Shown here: positions 26,217 through 34,998 of the stretch, piece after piece | Layout of the letters: every line of letters starts with the position of its first letter | How positions within the stretch are numbered: the first letter of the stretch is position 1 | Assembly (NCBI GenBank): GCA_963771845.1 | Contig: CAVYVC010000036.1 | Location: forward strand, 248,001-312,000 | Direction of reading: 5' to 3' | From: VAZQ01 sp963771845 | GTDB lineage: Bacteria; Pseudomonadota; Alphaproteobacteria; Rhizobiales; Xanthobacteraceae | DNA length: 64,000 bases | The notes under the pieces: generated by a model | What the model was told of the DNA's origin: nothing | What the model saw: only the letters and a program-made list of their open reading frames with translations | The model's database searches: none | Program-made: the position numbers and the translations under genes

Positions 26217-27173
26217 TCATTCGATGATCGCGTCAGCGCGCAGTAGGAACGATTCCGGGATATTCAGGTCGAGCATCTTTGCAGTCCTGAGATTGATCAC
26301 CAGCTCGAATTTTGTCGGCTGCTCGACCGGCAGGTCGGCCGGTTTGCTGCCTTGCAAAATCTTCTCCACGAAGACGGAGCTGAGCCGAAATGCATTGGGG
26401 CCATCGACACCGTAGGACATGAGGCCGCCGAATTCGGCAAACGACCGCGACACAGTGGCGGCCGGCAAGCGGTGCTTGAATGCGAGATTGACGAGGTGCT
26501 GCGTCGACAAGCTGGCCTGAACGACGACCGCGTCCGCGCGTTCTTTCTTCGCTGTCGAAAATGCCGCATCGAGCTCATCTTGCGCGTGCACCATCACGAC
26601 AGGGGCAATCTCAATGCCCATAGTCCGGCCCGCAAGCCGAACCTTCTCAAGTAATGGTTTCGAGAATGGATCCGCATCGTTGCCGACAACGGCCACGCGG
26701 TGCACCGACGGAAGCATGTCGCGAAACAGCTCCACGCATTTGCCGTGCAACTCCGCCGCCATTAGAGAAATGCCAGTGATGTTGCCGCCCGGCCGTGCGA
26801 GGCTCGCGACTAGACCCAGTCCAACGGGATCGCCTGACACGCTGACTGTTGGAATCTCCCGCGTCGCCTGTTGCGCCGCTAGCGCACAGGGTGTGTAGAG
26901 CGCCACGAGGACATCGACCTTGAGCGCGACCAGCTCGGCCGCGAGCTTGGACAGGCCAGCGTTGTTGTCTGCCGAACGGAACGCGTACTCGATGTTTTGT
27001 CCTTCGATATAGCCGCTCTTGCGCAATCCCTCGCGCAGCTCCGTCCTAAAGGATTGGGCATCCACATTGCCCAGGTCGAGGACGCCGACCCGCTTGGCCT
27101 GTAGTGCTCGTGCCACCACCGGCCACGCAGCCGCCACACCGCCGAGAAGCGTGATGAATTGGCGTCGTTTCAC
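26217..27173 (-). CDS. ABC transporter substrate-binding protein, PF04392 type
   Basis: A 318-residue periplasmic protein starting with GTG (VKRRQFITLLGG), strongly supported by GGAGGT 5-10 nt upstream. The signal KRRQFITLLGGVAAAWPVVA is Tat-like and standard for this large bradyrhizobial family. Mature segments such as RVGVLDLG, REGLRKSGYIEGQNIEYAFR and SLARPGGNITGISLM are diagnostic. No ABC permease or ATPase is adjacent, as is common for these orphan binding proteins; the ligand is unknown. Confidence 0.9.
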   Translation of the reverse strand: MKRRQFITLLGGVAAAWPVVARALQAKRVGVLDLGNVDAQSFRTELREGLRKSGYIEGQNIEYAFRSADNNAGLSKLAAELVALKVDVLVALYTPCALAAQQATREIPTVSVSGDPVGLGLVASLARPGGNITGISLMAAELHGKCVELFRDMLPSVHRVAVVGNDADPFSKPLLEKVRLAGRTMGIEIAPVVMVHAQDELDAAFSTAKKERADAVVVQASLSTQHLVNLAFKHRLPAATVSRSFAEFGGLMSYGVDGPNAFRLSSVFVEKILQGSKPADLPVEQPTKFELVINLRTAKMLDLNIPESFLLRADAIIE

Positions 27174-27395
27174 TTGGTCACCTCCGTAGGTCGTCGCGTC
27201 AGGGGGGTTGGCGCAATGCACGAAACAAAAGGACATCGGGCAGCGTGCCATTCGCCACGCCGCCGATAGCTGCTCGCAATTGTCGAAATTCCGCGCCTAC
27301 GGGGAACCTGCCCCGGGCAGTGGGCAAAGACTAGCACAATTCACGCAGCAACATACCCCTAACGGGCTCGCCTTGACAGGGGTTGTTCACGGCCT

Positions 27396-27881
27396 TCACC
27401 ACCACCGTAGCGGCCAAGTGTCTCCCTTATTTGCGCCGCGCGCGAATAGATTGTGCCAGGTAAAGGCAAACAGTGCGAGCAGCAGCGCGCCAATGCCAAC
27501 CGGCACAAGCAGGAAACTCCATGACATGTTATTAACAACAACGACCAATGGATCGATTCCGGCCGGCGGGTGGAATGTGCCCGTCATATGCATCGCGACC
27601 ATCGCAAGACCGACTGCCATTGCGGCGGCCCATGGGTCCGGCCCGAACAGTTTGACGATCAACAGTCCAACGAACGTAGAGATGAGATGGCCACCAATTA
27701 AGGCGCGCGGCTGTGCCGGCTCTGCCTTTGGTGAGCCTAGGACCGTGACGATCGAGGTCGCGAATGGAATCGCTACCAGCGGAAATGCGGTGGTGATGGA
27801 GAACGCCTCCATGCTCGCGATCGCAATCGCGCCGCCGGCTGCTCCCGCGAATATGGCAAGAAATTGAGCTCGGTCGAACAT
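27396..27881 (-). CDS. HPP-family integral membrane protein
   Basis: A 161-residue protein (start MFDRAQFLAIFAG) with four to five hydrophobic helices and the HPP signature in GTFHPPAGIDPLVVV. HPP proteins have been linked to nitrite transport in plants and cyanobacteria, while most bacterial members are uncharacterised. An upstream in-frame extension to 28043 is unlikely to be translated. It lies about 70 bp downstream of the DUF1488 gene on the same strand. Confidence 0.85.
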   Translation of the reverse strand: MFDRAQFLAIFAGAAGGAIAIASMEAFSITTAFPLVAIPFATSIVTVLGSPKAEPAQPRALIGGHLISTFVGLLIVKLFGPDPWAAAMAVGLAMVAMHMTGTFHPPAGIDPLVVVVNNMSWSFLLVPVGIGALLLALFAFTWHNLFARGANKGDTWPLRWW

Positions 27882-27948
27882 GCAGACCGTACAACCTGTC
27901 CACTCGCGATGCCGATAGTGCTGTTGGCGGCGGCGGGGAATGAGGCAG

Positions 27949-28224
27949 CTACCTGAAGAAATCGTTGGACCGCAACACCACCGGTCCTTTGGTCTCAACT
28001 GGCCCTTCGAAGAACTTGCGCGATGCTCGCTCTTCAATCGCATCGCGCAGCCGCGTAAACTGATCTACGCGTTGTTCTTCCTTCACATCACGCCTGCCTT
28101 CAAGATCATCCATCGCCGCAGTGCTGATCGCACACCGAACTGTCTTGTCCTGATTGAGCATCGTGAATTCAACGACCATCCGGTTGAAGTCGTAGCCTAG
28201 TATCTCTCCTCGTTGCAGCGGCAT
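27949..28224 (-). CDS. DUF1488 family protein
   Basis: A 91-residue protein (start MPLQRGEILGYDFNR, AAGGA nearby). The DUF1488 pattern is clear: YDFNRMVVEFTMLNQDKTVR, CAISTAAMDDLEG and a basic helix with FTRLRDAIEERASRKF. Members are small cytosolic proteins of unknown function, frequent as singletons in rhizobia. Upstream it is bordered by a long palindromic repeat. Confidence 0.82.
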   Translation of the reverse strand: MPLQRGEILGYDFNRMVVEFTMLNQDKTVRCAISTAAMDDLEGRRDVKEEQRVDQFTRLRDAIEERASRKFFEGPVETKGPVVLRSNDFFR

Positions 28225-28323
28225 GGCAAATCCTTCGCTCTGAAACGGCACTATTATGCCATCTCGGAGGCTCTTGCGCGAGGGTGCAGGCGCGACCGCG
28301 CTGATCGTCGCCTGCATCATATG

Positions 28324-28475
28324 CCACGTCATTCCCGGGACCGAGCGCAGCGAGGGAGCCGGGAACCCAGTAATCACCACCGTGGCTAATTAAAAGCGGC
28401 GGTGGTTACTGGATTCCGGGCTCGCCGCCGATCTCGGGTAAATCCGAGCTCGGCGGCGCCCCGGAATGACGAAGT
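28324..28475. repeat. composite intergenic inverted repeat, type 3
   Basis: Outer arms CGTCATTCCCGGG and CCCCGGAATGACG enclose further inverted repeats (ACCACCG near 28378, CGGTGGT near 28404; GAGCTCGGCGGCG near 28447 against CGCCGCCGA near 28428). It can fold into a long hairpin on either strand, separates DUF1488 from a patatin gene, and is of the mobile-like intergenic type seen in rhizobia. Confidence 0.65.
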
Positions 28476-28512
28476 CATTTGATGATGTGATCACTTTCAA
28501 GGAATCGCTCAG

Positions 28513-29415
28513 CTAGTGATGCTTGTGCGTGTGCATCTGGTTGGGGATCGCGCGCCGCGTCAATCCACCCTCGGCGAGCCAGGTGCGGGTGCTCTCGGCG
28601 GCACGATCGATCAGCTTGTTCGTCTGCGAAAAATCGTACGGCGACCCGCCTAGCGGACAGAGCGGTGGCACGACGCAATATTCGATGTCGGAGCCGAGTC
28701 CGTGCAGCTCGTGCAACAGCTGGCGCGCGATAAGCAGCGTGAGCGCGTGCAGCGCGCACGCAATCGCCCCGCGTGGCGGCATTTCCAGCGCGCAGGCGTA
28801 GCCCGCCGGCAAGACAATCAGGCGCCGCGCGCCGCACGCGATGGCGACCCTCACCGGCGTGTTGCACGTGATCGCGCCGTCGGCGAGATAGAGGCTCTCG
28901 AGCTGTACCGGCGCGAAGGCGGCCGGGATCGCCGTCGACGCAAGAATCGCCTGCGCAACCGACCCTTTTGACAGGACGACGGTTTCGCCGGAGAGAAGAT
29001 CGGTGGCGACCACGTGCAGCGGGATCTTTGCCTCCTCGATGTTGCGATACGGCACGTGCGTGTCGATCAGCCGGCGCACGCCGTCTGTTGCGACCAGAAA
29101 GTCGCGCCGCCTGATAAAACCGATCAGCGTTCGCAAGGTGACCGGGAATACGTCTTGCCGGCGCAGCGAACGCCAGATCGCGGTGAGCTTCTCGATGCCC
29201 TCTGCCGTCGGCGTCCCGGCGTAAAAGGCGGCGTTCATGGCGCCGACGCTGGAGCCCACCACCATGTCCGCCGTTACGCCGCGTGCAACCAGCGCACGCA
29301 GCATGCCGACCTGCACGGAGCCGAAGCTGCCGCCCCCCGCGAGCACAAAGGCGGTCTTCGGCGCCTTCGCATTGTCCGGCACTGGCGGCGTCGAGCGTGT
29401 GGCTTCGGCGGTCAT
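28513..29415 (-). CDS. patatin-like phospholipase (short type)
   Basis: A 300-residue patatin distinct from the two DUF3734-type paralogs. Oxyanion loop AGGGSFGSVQVGML, nucleophile in GSSVG, Asp in LADGAITCNTPV. It resembles RssA/YchK-type bacterial patatins. The C-terminus ends with a His-rich tail (HTHKHH). Expected activity: acyl-ester hydrolysis of phospholipid or related lipid. It is followed by the longer patatin 126 bp upstream on the same strand, so the two may be co-transcribed. Confidence 0.9.
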   Translation of the reverse strand: MTAEATRSTPPVPDNAKAPKTAFVLAGGGSFGSVQVGMLRALVARGVTADMVVGSSVGAMNAAFYAGTPTAEGIEKLTAIWRSLRRQDVFPVTLRTLIGFIRRRDFLVATDGVRRLIDTHVPYRNIEEAKIPLHVVATDLLSGETVVLSKGSVAQAILASTAIPAAFAPVQLESLYLADGAITCNTPVRVAIACGARRLIVLPAGYACALEMPPRGAIACALHALTLLIARQLLHELHGLGSDIEYCVVPPLCPLGGSPYDFSQTNKLIDRAAESTRTWLAEGGLTRRAIPNQMHTHKHH

Positions 29416-29541
29416 GTTGCGTGACGCCGCTACTTTGGGTGAAGCATGATCAAGAATGCTCGCCGAATCTCAGGTCCGTAAGATAGTCGAGCGATAACGC
29501 AGGCAATGAGTCGTTGGCCGGCACTATTTCGTTGCCTCGCA

Positions 29542-30723
29542 CTATTTCGTTGCCTCGACAGCGTCGGGCATCGGCTCGTGCAGAATGACACCTTCGAGCG
29601 GATCGCAATCATCGTCGTCCCAGGCCGCCCGTCGCAGCGCGCGGGCCATGTCGGCATAGCCTGCTTCCCACCGCAGACGAATGCCGGCAGGGCTGAAGTC
29701 GATATCCTTGGTGTGATTTTCGTTGTCGAGCCGCGGAGCCAGAAGTGGTACGACGTGCATCTGCGTCCGGCAGCCATATTCGGCCAAGTCCTTGACGACC
29801 GGATGGTTGCGTTTCTCCTCCGGTATGAATTGCACCAGCTCCGAGACGACGTGGCGCAGCTTATGTACCTGGCGCTGCTTCGCAATGTGATTTGCAACCC
29901 GGCTCGAATATTGGATGTCCTTTTGACGGTGGAGCACCTCCCAGATTGTTTCCGGTTCGGCTCCCATCGGATTCCACATATGCACGGCAAAGACCAGGCA
30001 GTTTCGGCGCGGATTGTCGTCGAAGATCGCCTCGGTCGGCGTATTGGAAAGAATGCCGCCGTCCCAATAAAGCTCGCCATCGATGCGAACGGCCGGGAAT
30101 GCCGGCGGCAGTGCGCCCGATGCCATCACATGCCGGACCGATATCGCCGTCTCGCGGCTGTCGAAGTAGCGCATCTGACTGGATCGCACATGCGCGGCGC
30201 CGACCGTGAGGCGCGGCATGCAGCGCTTTACCAGCGCAAAGTCGACAAGCTCGGTCAGGGTCTTCTCCAGCGGCGCAGTCGAGTAGAACCCGGCTTTGTC
30301 CTTCCCCAGGGGATAGTGCGCGCCCAGAAACGCGAGCGGATTAGGCTCGAAGAAGCCCGGAATGCCACCGAGCAAAGTCGACCAATAGGCCGTGGTGTCG
30401 GACAGCCCGGGCCAGGTCGAGAGACCCCAAAACTCCTTGCGCCGCATCCGGCGCCAGAATTCATCCAGCCGGTCGAGACGATCCTCGCGTTCATTGCCGG
30501 CAATGAGGCTCGCATTGATGGCGCCGATGGAGGTACCGATGATCCAGTCCGGCTCGATTTGCGATTCGTGCAACGCCTGGTAAACGCCGGCTTGGTACGC
30601 GCCGAGCGCGCCGCCGCCTTGAAACACGAGGACGATCGGGCGCTGCTCGGCTGCGGATTTCTCCCGCGGCGCCGGCCGCTCCTGCTTGCCATCCGTGGGC
30701 CGCGCCTTCACGACATCCAGCAT
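29542..30723 (-). CDS. patatin-like phospholipase with DUF3734-type C-terminus (copy 2)
   Basis: A 393-residue paralog of the gene at 23730-24890. Motifs: FQGGGALGAYQAGVYQALHE, GTSIG, YWDGGILSNTP, and the shared tail QKDIQYSSRVANHIAKQRQ and NENHTKDIDFSPAGIRLR. GGGAGAAAGAG precedes the ATG. Copies 1 and 2 match along their full length, showing gene duplication. The second copy has no 3HBDH neighbour; the intact 3HBDH is 6 kb away. Confidence 0.9.
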   Translation of the reverse strand: MLDVVKARPTDGKQERPAPREKSAAEQRPIVLVFQGGGALGAYQAGVYQALHESQIEPDWIIGTSIGAINASLIAGNEREDRLDRLDEFWRRMRRKEFWGLSTWPGLSDTTAYWSTLLGGIPGFFEPNPLAFLGAHYPLGKDKAGFYSTAPLEKTLTELVDFALVKRCMPRLTVGAAHVRSSQMRYFDSRETAISVRHVMASGALPPAFPAVRIDGELYWDGGILSNTPTEAIFDDNPRRNCLVFAVHMWNPMGAEPETIWEVLHRQKDIQYSSRVANHIAKQRQVHKLRHVVSELVQFIPEEKRNHPVVKDLAEYGCRTQMHVVPLLAPRLDNENHTKDIDFSPAGIRLRWEAGYADMARALRRAAWDDDDCDPLEGVILHEPMPDAVEATK

Positions 30724-30946
30724 CTCTTTCTCCCAAATGAAACGTCCTCGACTCTTTCAGAATCCTCACATCACAAGCGGCCGGTTCACCGCAGCGTCCG
30801 GTCGACCGTCCGGTGCAGGCGCCTTTCGCGACCGGCCTCCCACTTTCAGGGCCTTTCAGGGGGAGGTAAATTGCTGCGAGTTAATTGGTTGTCGATGCAG
30901 GCGGAAAGCCCTTCGAGGGCGAAGCCGCACGCGAGGCTATGGTCGG

Positions 30947-31435
30947 TCACATCATGTGCGGGTCTTGAGCCTCGTGGAAAAGGTCGAACGACAGGATGAT
31001 GACACTCTCCTTCCCGGAGTTTTTCCACCAATGCGAGACCTCGTGCGTCTCGACCGCGAGATCGCCGGCCTTGTGGACGATCGGAACCGCACAAGTGCTC
31101 TTAAATTCCGTGATCGTGCCCTTGAGGATGTAGATCATTGCCGGCCGCTCGGCATGGCTATGCCAAGCGACTTCTCCGCCCGGATCGATGACAAGCCGAC
31201 GCGTTCGCAATTGATAACCCGCGAGCTTCACTTTCTCGTTCACGAGATCGATCGAGCCGATGACTGCGTCGGTGACGCCTTTGTGCTTTGTGGCTCCGGG
31301 ACCCATTACGTCGCCCCCGACCTTGTCCGCGGGGCATGCACTGGCGAATGCTCGAGTCGAGGCAGCGAGAGCCGCGAAAGTGCCCGCCATTGCCACAGTA
31401 CGGCGGGACAAACGACTGATTGTTTCAGTAGCCAT
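30947..31435 (-). CDS. secreted cupin-domain protein (copy 1)
   Basis: A 162-residue protein with a Tat/Sec-like signal (RRTVAMAGTFAALAASTRAF) and a single cupin. Metal ligands are in WHSHAERPAMIYILKG (two His and following Glu region) and the second motif contains HEVSHWW. A conserved Cys pair (ACPAD and STCAVP) is shared with copy 2 at 50025-50519. AAGGAG precedes the ATG. Two LysR-type operators lie upstream (76 bp and about 145 bp). Likely a periplasmic protein acting on a small oxidised or reactive compound; the reaction is unknown. Confidence 0.85.
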   Translation of the reverse strand: MATETISRLSRRTVAMAGTFAALAASTRAFASACPADKVGGDVMGPGATKHKGVTDAVIGSIDLVNEKVKLAGYQLRTRRLVIDPGGEVAWHSHAERPAMIYILKGTITEFKSTCAVPIVHKAGDLAVETHEVSHWWKNSGKESVIILSFDLFHEAQDPHMM

Positions 31436-31510
31436 AGCTTGCTCCTTGCTTCAATGGTGGCGCGCGATACCACGGCGCCAGGCGGAGGGTCGCTTGTTAT
31501 TGGGCCAATT

Positions 31511-31540
31511 GAAAATACCGAATAGCTATTGATTCCATAG
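31511..31540 (-). promoter_or_regulatory. LysR-type operator, proximal site of cupin 1 (site J)
   Basis: Minus strand: dyad CTATGGAATCAATAG then CTATTCGGTATTTTC. The element ends 76 bp before the cupin ATG, the same spacing as at several other regulon genes. Confidence 0.72.
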
Positions 31541-31578
31541 GTTCCGGCTAAGCCGGGGCGGGAAAGCTGATCAGCCCT

Positions 31579-31623
31579 CTCAATGCCAGTCGACTATCGG
31601 ATCGATAGACGAAGAGCATTGGA
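31579..31623. promoter_or_regulatory. LysR-type operator, symmetric class (site B)
   Basis: Dyad CTATCGGATCGATAG (31594-31608) with CAATGC and GCATTG arms at equal 7-bp distances. It sits between the divergent cupin 1 and peroxiredoxin 1 genes, 68 bp (centre to centre) from site J, so it may serve both directions. Confidence 0.75.
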
Positions 31624-31836
31624 TTAGTGTGTCCAGCCGTGGCTAAATCCCCCTAGCGTCGGTCGATCCGCCATCCGTCCATGCATAACGCCACGGAAAT
31701 GAACGCTCGCAACTCTGCGCATTCGCAAAACGGATCTCCGAATGAAACCAACCTTGGGTGAGCACCGTTTGTACCCTATGGTCCTGGAGAATGTGTGCGC
31801 CCTCGGTCCCGCCAGACGTGGGTGAAAAAAACTGTC

Positions 31837-32541
31837 ATGACCGCGATACAGCTTGCCGCACTCGCCGATGAATTCGTGCGGTGTCGCGATTTGGATGCAC
31901 CCCTCAACGAGCGGCTCGATGCCTATTCGAGCGCCGTACGAAAGTTCATTCCTTCCTACGCCGATGCGGTGGACCGATTGGTGGCTCGACTATCGGGCAA
32001 TGGCGCCGGCGCGAGCGCTCCGCAGCCCGGCGACATGATGCCGCCTTTCGTCCTCCCGGACGAGACTGGACGCTTGACGAGTTTCGATTCTCTCCTGCGC
32101 AATGGTCCTATCGCGATCACGTTCCACCGCGGGCACTGGTGTCCCTGGTGCCGTATCAGCGCTAATGCGCTCGCGAAGGTTCAAAATGAAATCAGCGGCA
32201 CGGGCGGACAGCTGGCGAACGTCATGCCCGACCGGCAAGCGTTCGCGGCGGAATTCAAGAGAAATACCGCTTCACCGTTCCCCATCTTTACCGATGTCGA
32301 TAACGGATACGCATTGTCGTTGAACCTGGCCATTTGGATTGGCCCGGACCTGGAAAACCTGTTGTCCTCATTCGGTCGCATGCTGCCCGAATACCAGGGC
32401 AATGATGCCTGGATACTGCCGATCCCTGCAACGTTCGTGGTCGGACGTGACGGCCGCATCAGTGCGCGGTTTGTCGATCCTGATTTTCGCCGGCGGATGT
32501 CGGTCGAAGAACTGATTGCGGCACTCCAGACTGCGGCTTGA
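31837..32541 (+). CDS. AhpC/TSA-type peroxiredoxin-like protein (copy 1)
   Basis: A 234-residue thioredoxin-fold protein (start MTAIQLAALADEF). The active-site stretch is TFHRGHWCPWCR, a CxxC arrangement in the place of the peroxidatic Cys, followed by VMPDRQAFAAEFK and FPIFTDVDNGYALSLNL. These match the redoxin-like AhpC/TSA proteins with an extra helical N-terminus. Predicted role: reduction of peroxides or reactive thiols in the cytosol. A paralog lies at 46679-47377. The divergent operator B is 213 bp upstream. Confidence 0.85.
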   Translation: MTAIQLAALADEFVRCRDLDAPLNERLDAYSSAVRKFIPSYADAVDRLVARLSGNGAGASAPQPGDMMPPFVLPDETGRLTSFDSLLRNGPIAITFHRGHWCPWCRISANALAKVQNEISGTGGQLANVMPDRQAFAAEFKRNTASPFPIFTDVDNGYALSLNLAIWIGPDLENLLSSFGRMLPEYQGNDAWILPIPATFVVGRDGRISARFVDPDFRRRMSVEELIAALQTAA

Positions 32542-32727
32542 TTGTTTATCTTATCTGTTAGTTCCAACCTGACTGTTCTATCACACTACTGCAAGATCGC
32601 GTGGCAGGACGGGGTTCCGCCGTTCACCTGGCCGCCACAGTCATCGTCAGGTCCGCCGGTGAGATGAGAACGCCGAAGTGCTCGCACCAGATGATAACGC
32701 TCTGATCACGGGTTACTCTCCTGTATG

Positions 32728-33945
32728 CTAGTTGGTGGTCGGGGTCATTTTCAGGCGAAGAGCAAGAAACGCGGCCGCGCCGAGCGACAGCGCAATTCCG
32801 CCGACACAGGCCGGCCAGCCGATCCGGTCGAAGATCTGACCGAGGATCGCCGTGCCGACCAGGCCGCCGGCGAAATAACAGGCGAGATAGATGCCGCTGG
32901 CGGCGCCGCGGTCTTCGGTGGCGGCTTGGCTGACGAAGCCGGTCGCGGTCGCCTGGGCGAAAAACGTGCCAACCCCGATGAGCACCATCCCCAGCAGGAC
33001 CGCCGCGAGATTAGGCAGCAGAAGCAGCGGCAATCCAGCTCCGGCCAATGCCAGCGAACCCCACAAGGTCGGTCGGGTACCCCAGCGATGAACTGCATGA
33101 CCGGCCAGGAGCGTCGTCACGATCGAGGGCAGGAAGACAAAGTAAACGAATCCGAGCTGCATCGGGCCGAGCGACAGTGGCGGGCGCACCAGGACGAAAT
33201 TGACGTAGGTGAAAGTGCCGATGAACGCGAACAGGATGCAGAAACCAATGCCGAAAGCTGCGCGCAGCCGCGGGTCGCGCAAATGCGCGATCCATGCCGC
33301 AAAGGGAGAGCGGGCGGCCGGCGTCATTTGCATCATCGGGGTGGATTGCGCGACGGTATAGTAGACGAGCACCGCGCCGGCGAGATTGAGCGCCGCAAAG
33401 AGGTAGAAGTTCGAGGCAAGGCCGAGGTGGTCAGCGATCGCGGCCGACACCAGGCGCCCGATGAGATTGCTCGCGACGTTGCCGGTGATGTAGGCGGAAA
33501 AGGCGCCGCCAGCGTCGGCGGCGCTGCACTCCTCGCCCAGATAAGCGAGCGTGAGCGTAAAGGCGGATGCCATGCAAAGGCCCTGCAGAATGCGGAGCAC
33601 AGTGAATGTGGTCAAGTCCGGTGCAACCGCGAGCAACGCGGTCGGGATCGAGAGGACTGACAGGCTGATCAGGATGCCAAGCCGGCGGTTGATGCGCTGG
33701 CTGAACAGAGAGACGACCAGTCCCGCAACGGCCATGCCCATGGTGCTGGAGTTGACGGCAAAACCCATGGCCGCGGGCGTGACCTGATACGCGCGCGCCA
33801 GCGACGGCAGAATTGCCTGCGTCGCAAACAAATCCACGACCGTCAGAAAGGCAGTCAAGCCGATCACGGTCGTGCGCAGCAGCACACCGGAAGGGTGACC
33901 CTGCATCTCCATCTCTGCCGCTTCCAAAGGTACTGCGTGCGCCAT
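32728..33945 (-). CDS. MFS transporter (YnfM/drug efflux-like)
   Basis: A 405-residue 12-helix major facilitator. Family marks: FATQAILPSLARAYQV in helix 1, the loop motif SQRINRRLG between helices 2 and 3, and VLRILQGLCMASAFTL in helix 4. Closest in feel to arabinose-efflux/YnfM-type exporters. GAGGA lies before the ATG, and a LysR-type operator (site H) ends 82 bp upstream, placing it in the redox regulon. Probable role: export of a toxic organic molecule; substrate unknown. Confidence 0.88.
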   Translation of the reverse strand: MAHAVPLEAAEMEMQGHPSGVLLRTTVIGLTAFLTVVDLFATQAILPSLARAYQVTPAAMGFAVNSSTMGMAVAGLVVSLFSQRINRRLGILISLSVLSIPTALLAVAPDLTTFTVLRILQGLCMASAFTLTLAYLGEECSAADAGGAFSAYITGNVASNLIGRLVSAAIADHLGLASNFYLFAALNLAGAVLVYYTVAQSTPMMQMTPAARSPFAAWIAHLRDPRLRAAFGIGFCILFAFIGTFTYVNFVLVRPPLSLGPMQLGFVYFVFLPSIVTTLLAGHAVHRWGTRPTLWGSLALAGAGLPLLLLPNLAAVLLGMVLIGVGTFFAQATATGFVSQAATEDRGAASGIYLACYFAGGLVGTAILGQIFDRIGWPACVGGIALSLGAAAFLALRLKMTPTTN

Positions 33946-34026
33946 GTTGGATCCTCGTGCTCTCCTCTTTGGGCATCCCCGGCGGATGCCGCAGCGGCGT
34001 CACAATCGACCGAACGGTTGTCGAAC

Positions 34027-34056
34027 GGAAATGCCGATTGCCTCTTGAATCAATAC
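34027..34056 (-). promoter_or_regulatory. LysR-type operator upstream of MFS gene (site H)
   Basis: Minus strand: GTATTGATTCAAGAG then GCAATCGGCATTTCC, 82 bp before the MFS start. The surrounding 45 bp are closely similar to site G before cupin 2, so the two promoters share ancestry. Confidence 0.68.
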
Positions 34057-34246
34057 GCGGCGGCTATCGCGGGTGAGTACGGCGATGGAAGACGTGCGGC
34101 AGGGGTCGCGACCCGTCACTTCCGTCCGCGGTGTCGCTGCCCAGGATCAGTCCCGCGCGTTTGTCACCGCGTTTCAACAAGTCCTGCAGGCCGAGCTCTC
34201 GATGACATTCCATATCGGCGTCCCACAACGCACGAGTGCGTCATTT

Positions 34247-34276
34247 GCCGGCTCCGGAAAAACTGCCGGAGCCGGC
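34247..34276. repeat. strong hairpin downstream of DUF302 gene
   Basis: An 11-bp perfect stem (GCCGGCTCCGG / CCGGAGCCGGC) with an A-rich loop, 15 bp beyond the DUF302 stop. It lacks a T-run on either side, so it is a possible transcript-stabilising or weakly terminating structure. Confidence 0.5.
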
Positions 34277-34290
34277 TGTCGACCAAATCG

Positions 34291-34764
34291 CTACTTTGCT
34301 TTCACGCTCGACGTGATGGAGGTAATCACGCTCGATGCCATCTTGAACTGATCATTGCGGCTCTCGATTCCGTGCCGCCGTGCGATCCAGTCAAAATCGG
34401 TATAGGCAGTCCACACCTCGCCTTTCTCGTTCTCAAAGACGAGAAGCCGCACCGGCCAGTCGAGGCCGGCATTGGCGTTTGCCGTAATGAATTGCGTGCC
34501 GAGCGGCGGGTTCCCGAAGATCAGCAATACCGACGGTCGGAGCTTGATGCCCGCATCTGCTGCCAGCTTGGATTGGTCGATCTCGTTGAAGAACTTGATG
34601 CCCTTGTCGGCAATGTCCCTCTTCAAGCGCTCGATGGTCTCTCCGATCGGAAAGGCGCTTTTCACCGTGACGATACCGTCATTGCCGGCCAGTGCCGGCG
34701 ACGATGCCGTCAGGGCGGATGCGAATAGAAAGGCCGAACAAAGCTGAATCAGGCGCGCGAACAT
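34291..34764 (-). CDS. secreted DUF302 family protein
   Basis: A 157-residue protein (start MFARLIQLCSAFLFASALTA, signal peptide, cleavage near ALAGND; CAGGAGGAG upstream). The DUF302 core is present: TVKSAFPIGETIERLKRDI, FNEIDQSKLAADAGIKLRPS, VLLIFGNPPLGTQFI and DWPVRLLVFENEKGEVW. The fold often accompanies sulfur- or redox-stress genes. Site I lies 58 bp upstream. A remnant of a second DUF302 gene sits next to cupin 2 (49812-49890), so DUF302 and cupin were once neighbours. Confidence 0.88.
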   Translation of the reverse strand: MFARLIQLCSAFLFASALTASSPALAGNDGIVTVKSAFPIGETIERLKRDIADKGIKFFNEIDQSKLAADAGIKLRPSVLLIFGNPPLGTQFITANANAGLDWPVRLLVFENEKGEVWTAYTDFDWIARRHGIESRNDQFKMASSVITSITSSVKAK

Positions 34765-34821
34765 GGGATGCTCCTCCTGCTGCTGATACGGCAGGCAGAA
34801 TGAAGCGGGGCTGCGCCAAAC

Positions 34822-34851
34822 GAAAATGCCGAATGGCTTCGATTTCGATAG
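34822..34851 (-). promoter_or_regulatory. LysR-type operator upstream of DUF302 (site I)
   Basis: Minus strand: CTATCGAAATCGAAG then CCATTCGGCATTTTC, ending 58 bp before the DUF302 start. Paired with site D 57 bp away on the opposite strand. Confidence 0.72.
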
Positions 34852-34893
34852 CTGCTCGCTATGGATGGACTGCGGGGCACGCATAGCAGGCAG

Positions 34894-34923
34894 CTATCGG
34901 CTCGATAGCCAATCGATATTTTC
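34894..34923 (+). promoter_or_regulatory. LysR-type operator (site D)
   Basis: Plus strand: perfect dyad CTATCGGCTCGATAG then CCAATCGATATTTTC. It ends 75 bp before the ATG of the small gene at 34999. Almost identical, over about 37 bp, to site E at 49744-49773. Confidence 0.75.
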
Positions 34924-34998
34924 ACAATTGGGTCCGCCGTTGTTCACTGGCAGCAGATGTTGATCGCCGCAAGGGAAAGGTTTTCCGAGGAGAAGCCG

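Noticed and set aside
29506..30999. 497-codon open frame on the plus strand
   Set aside because: Antisense to patatin copy 2 with catalytic motifs intact; no homology in the translated product.
32725..33660. 311-codon plus-strand frame, rich in Glu, Arg and Gln
   Set aside because: Antisense to the MFS transporter; its composition is what reversed hydrophobic codons give.
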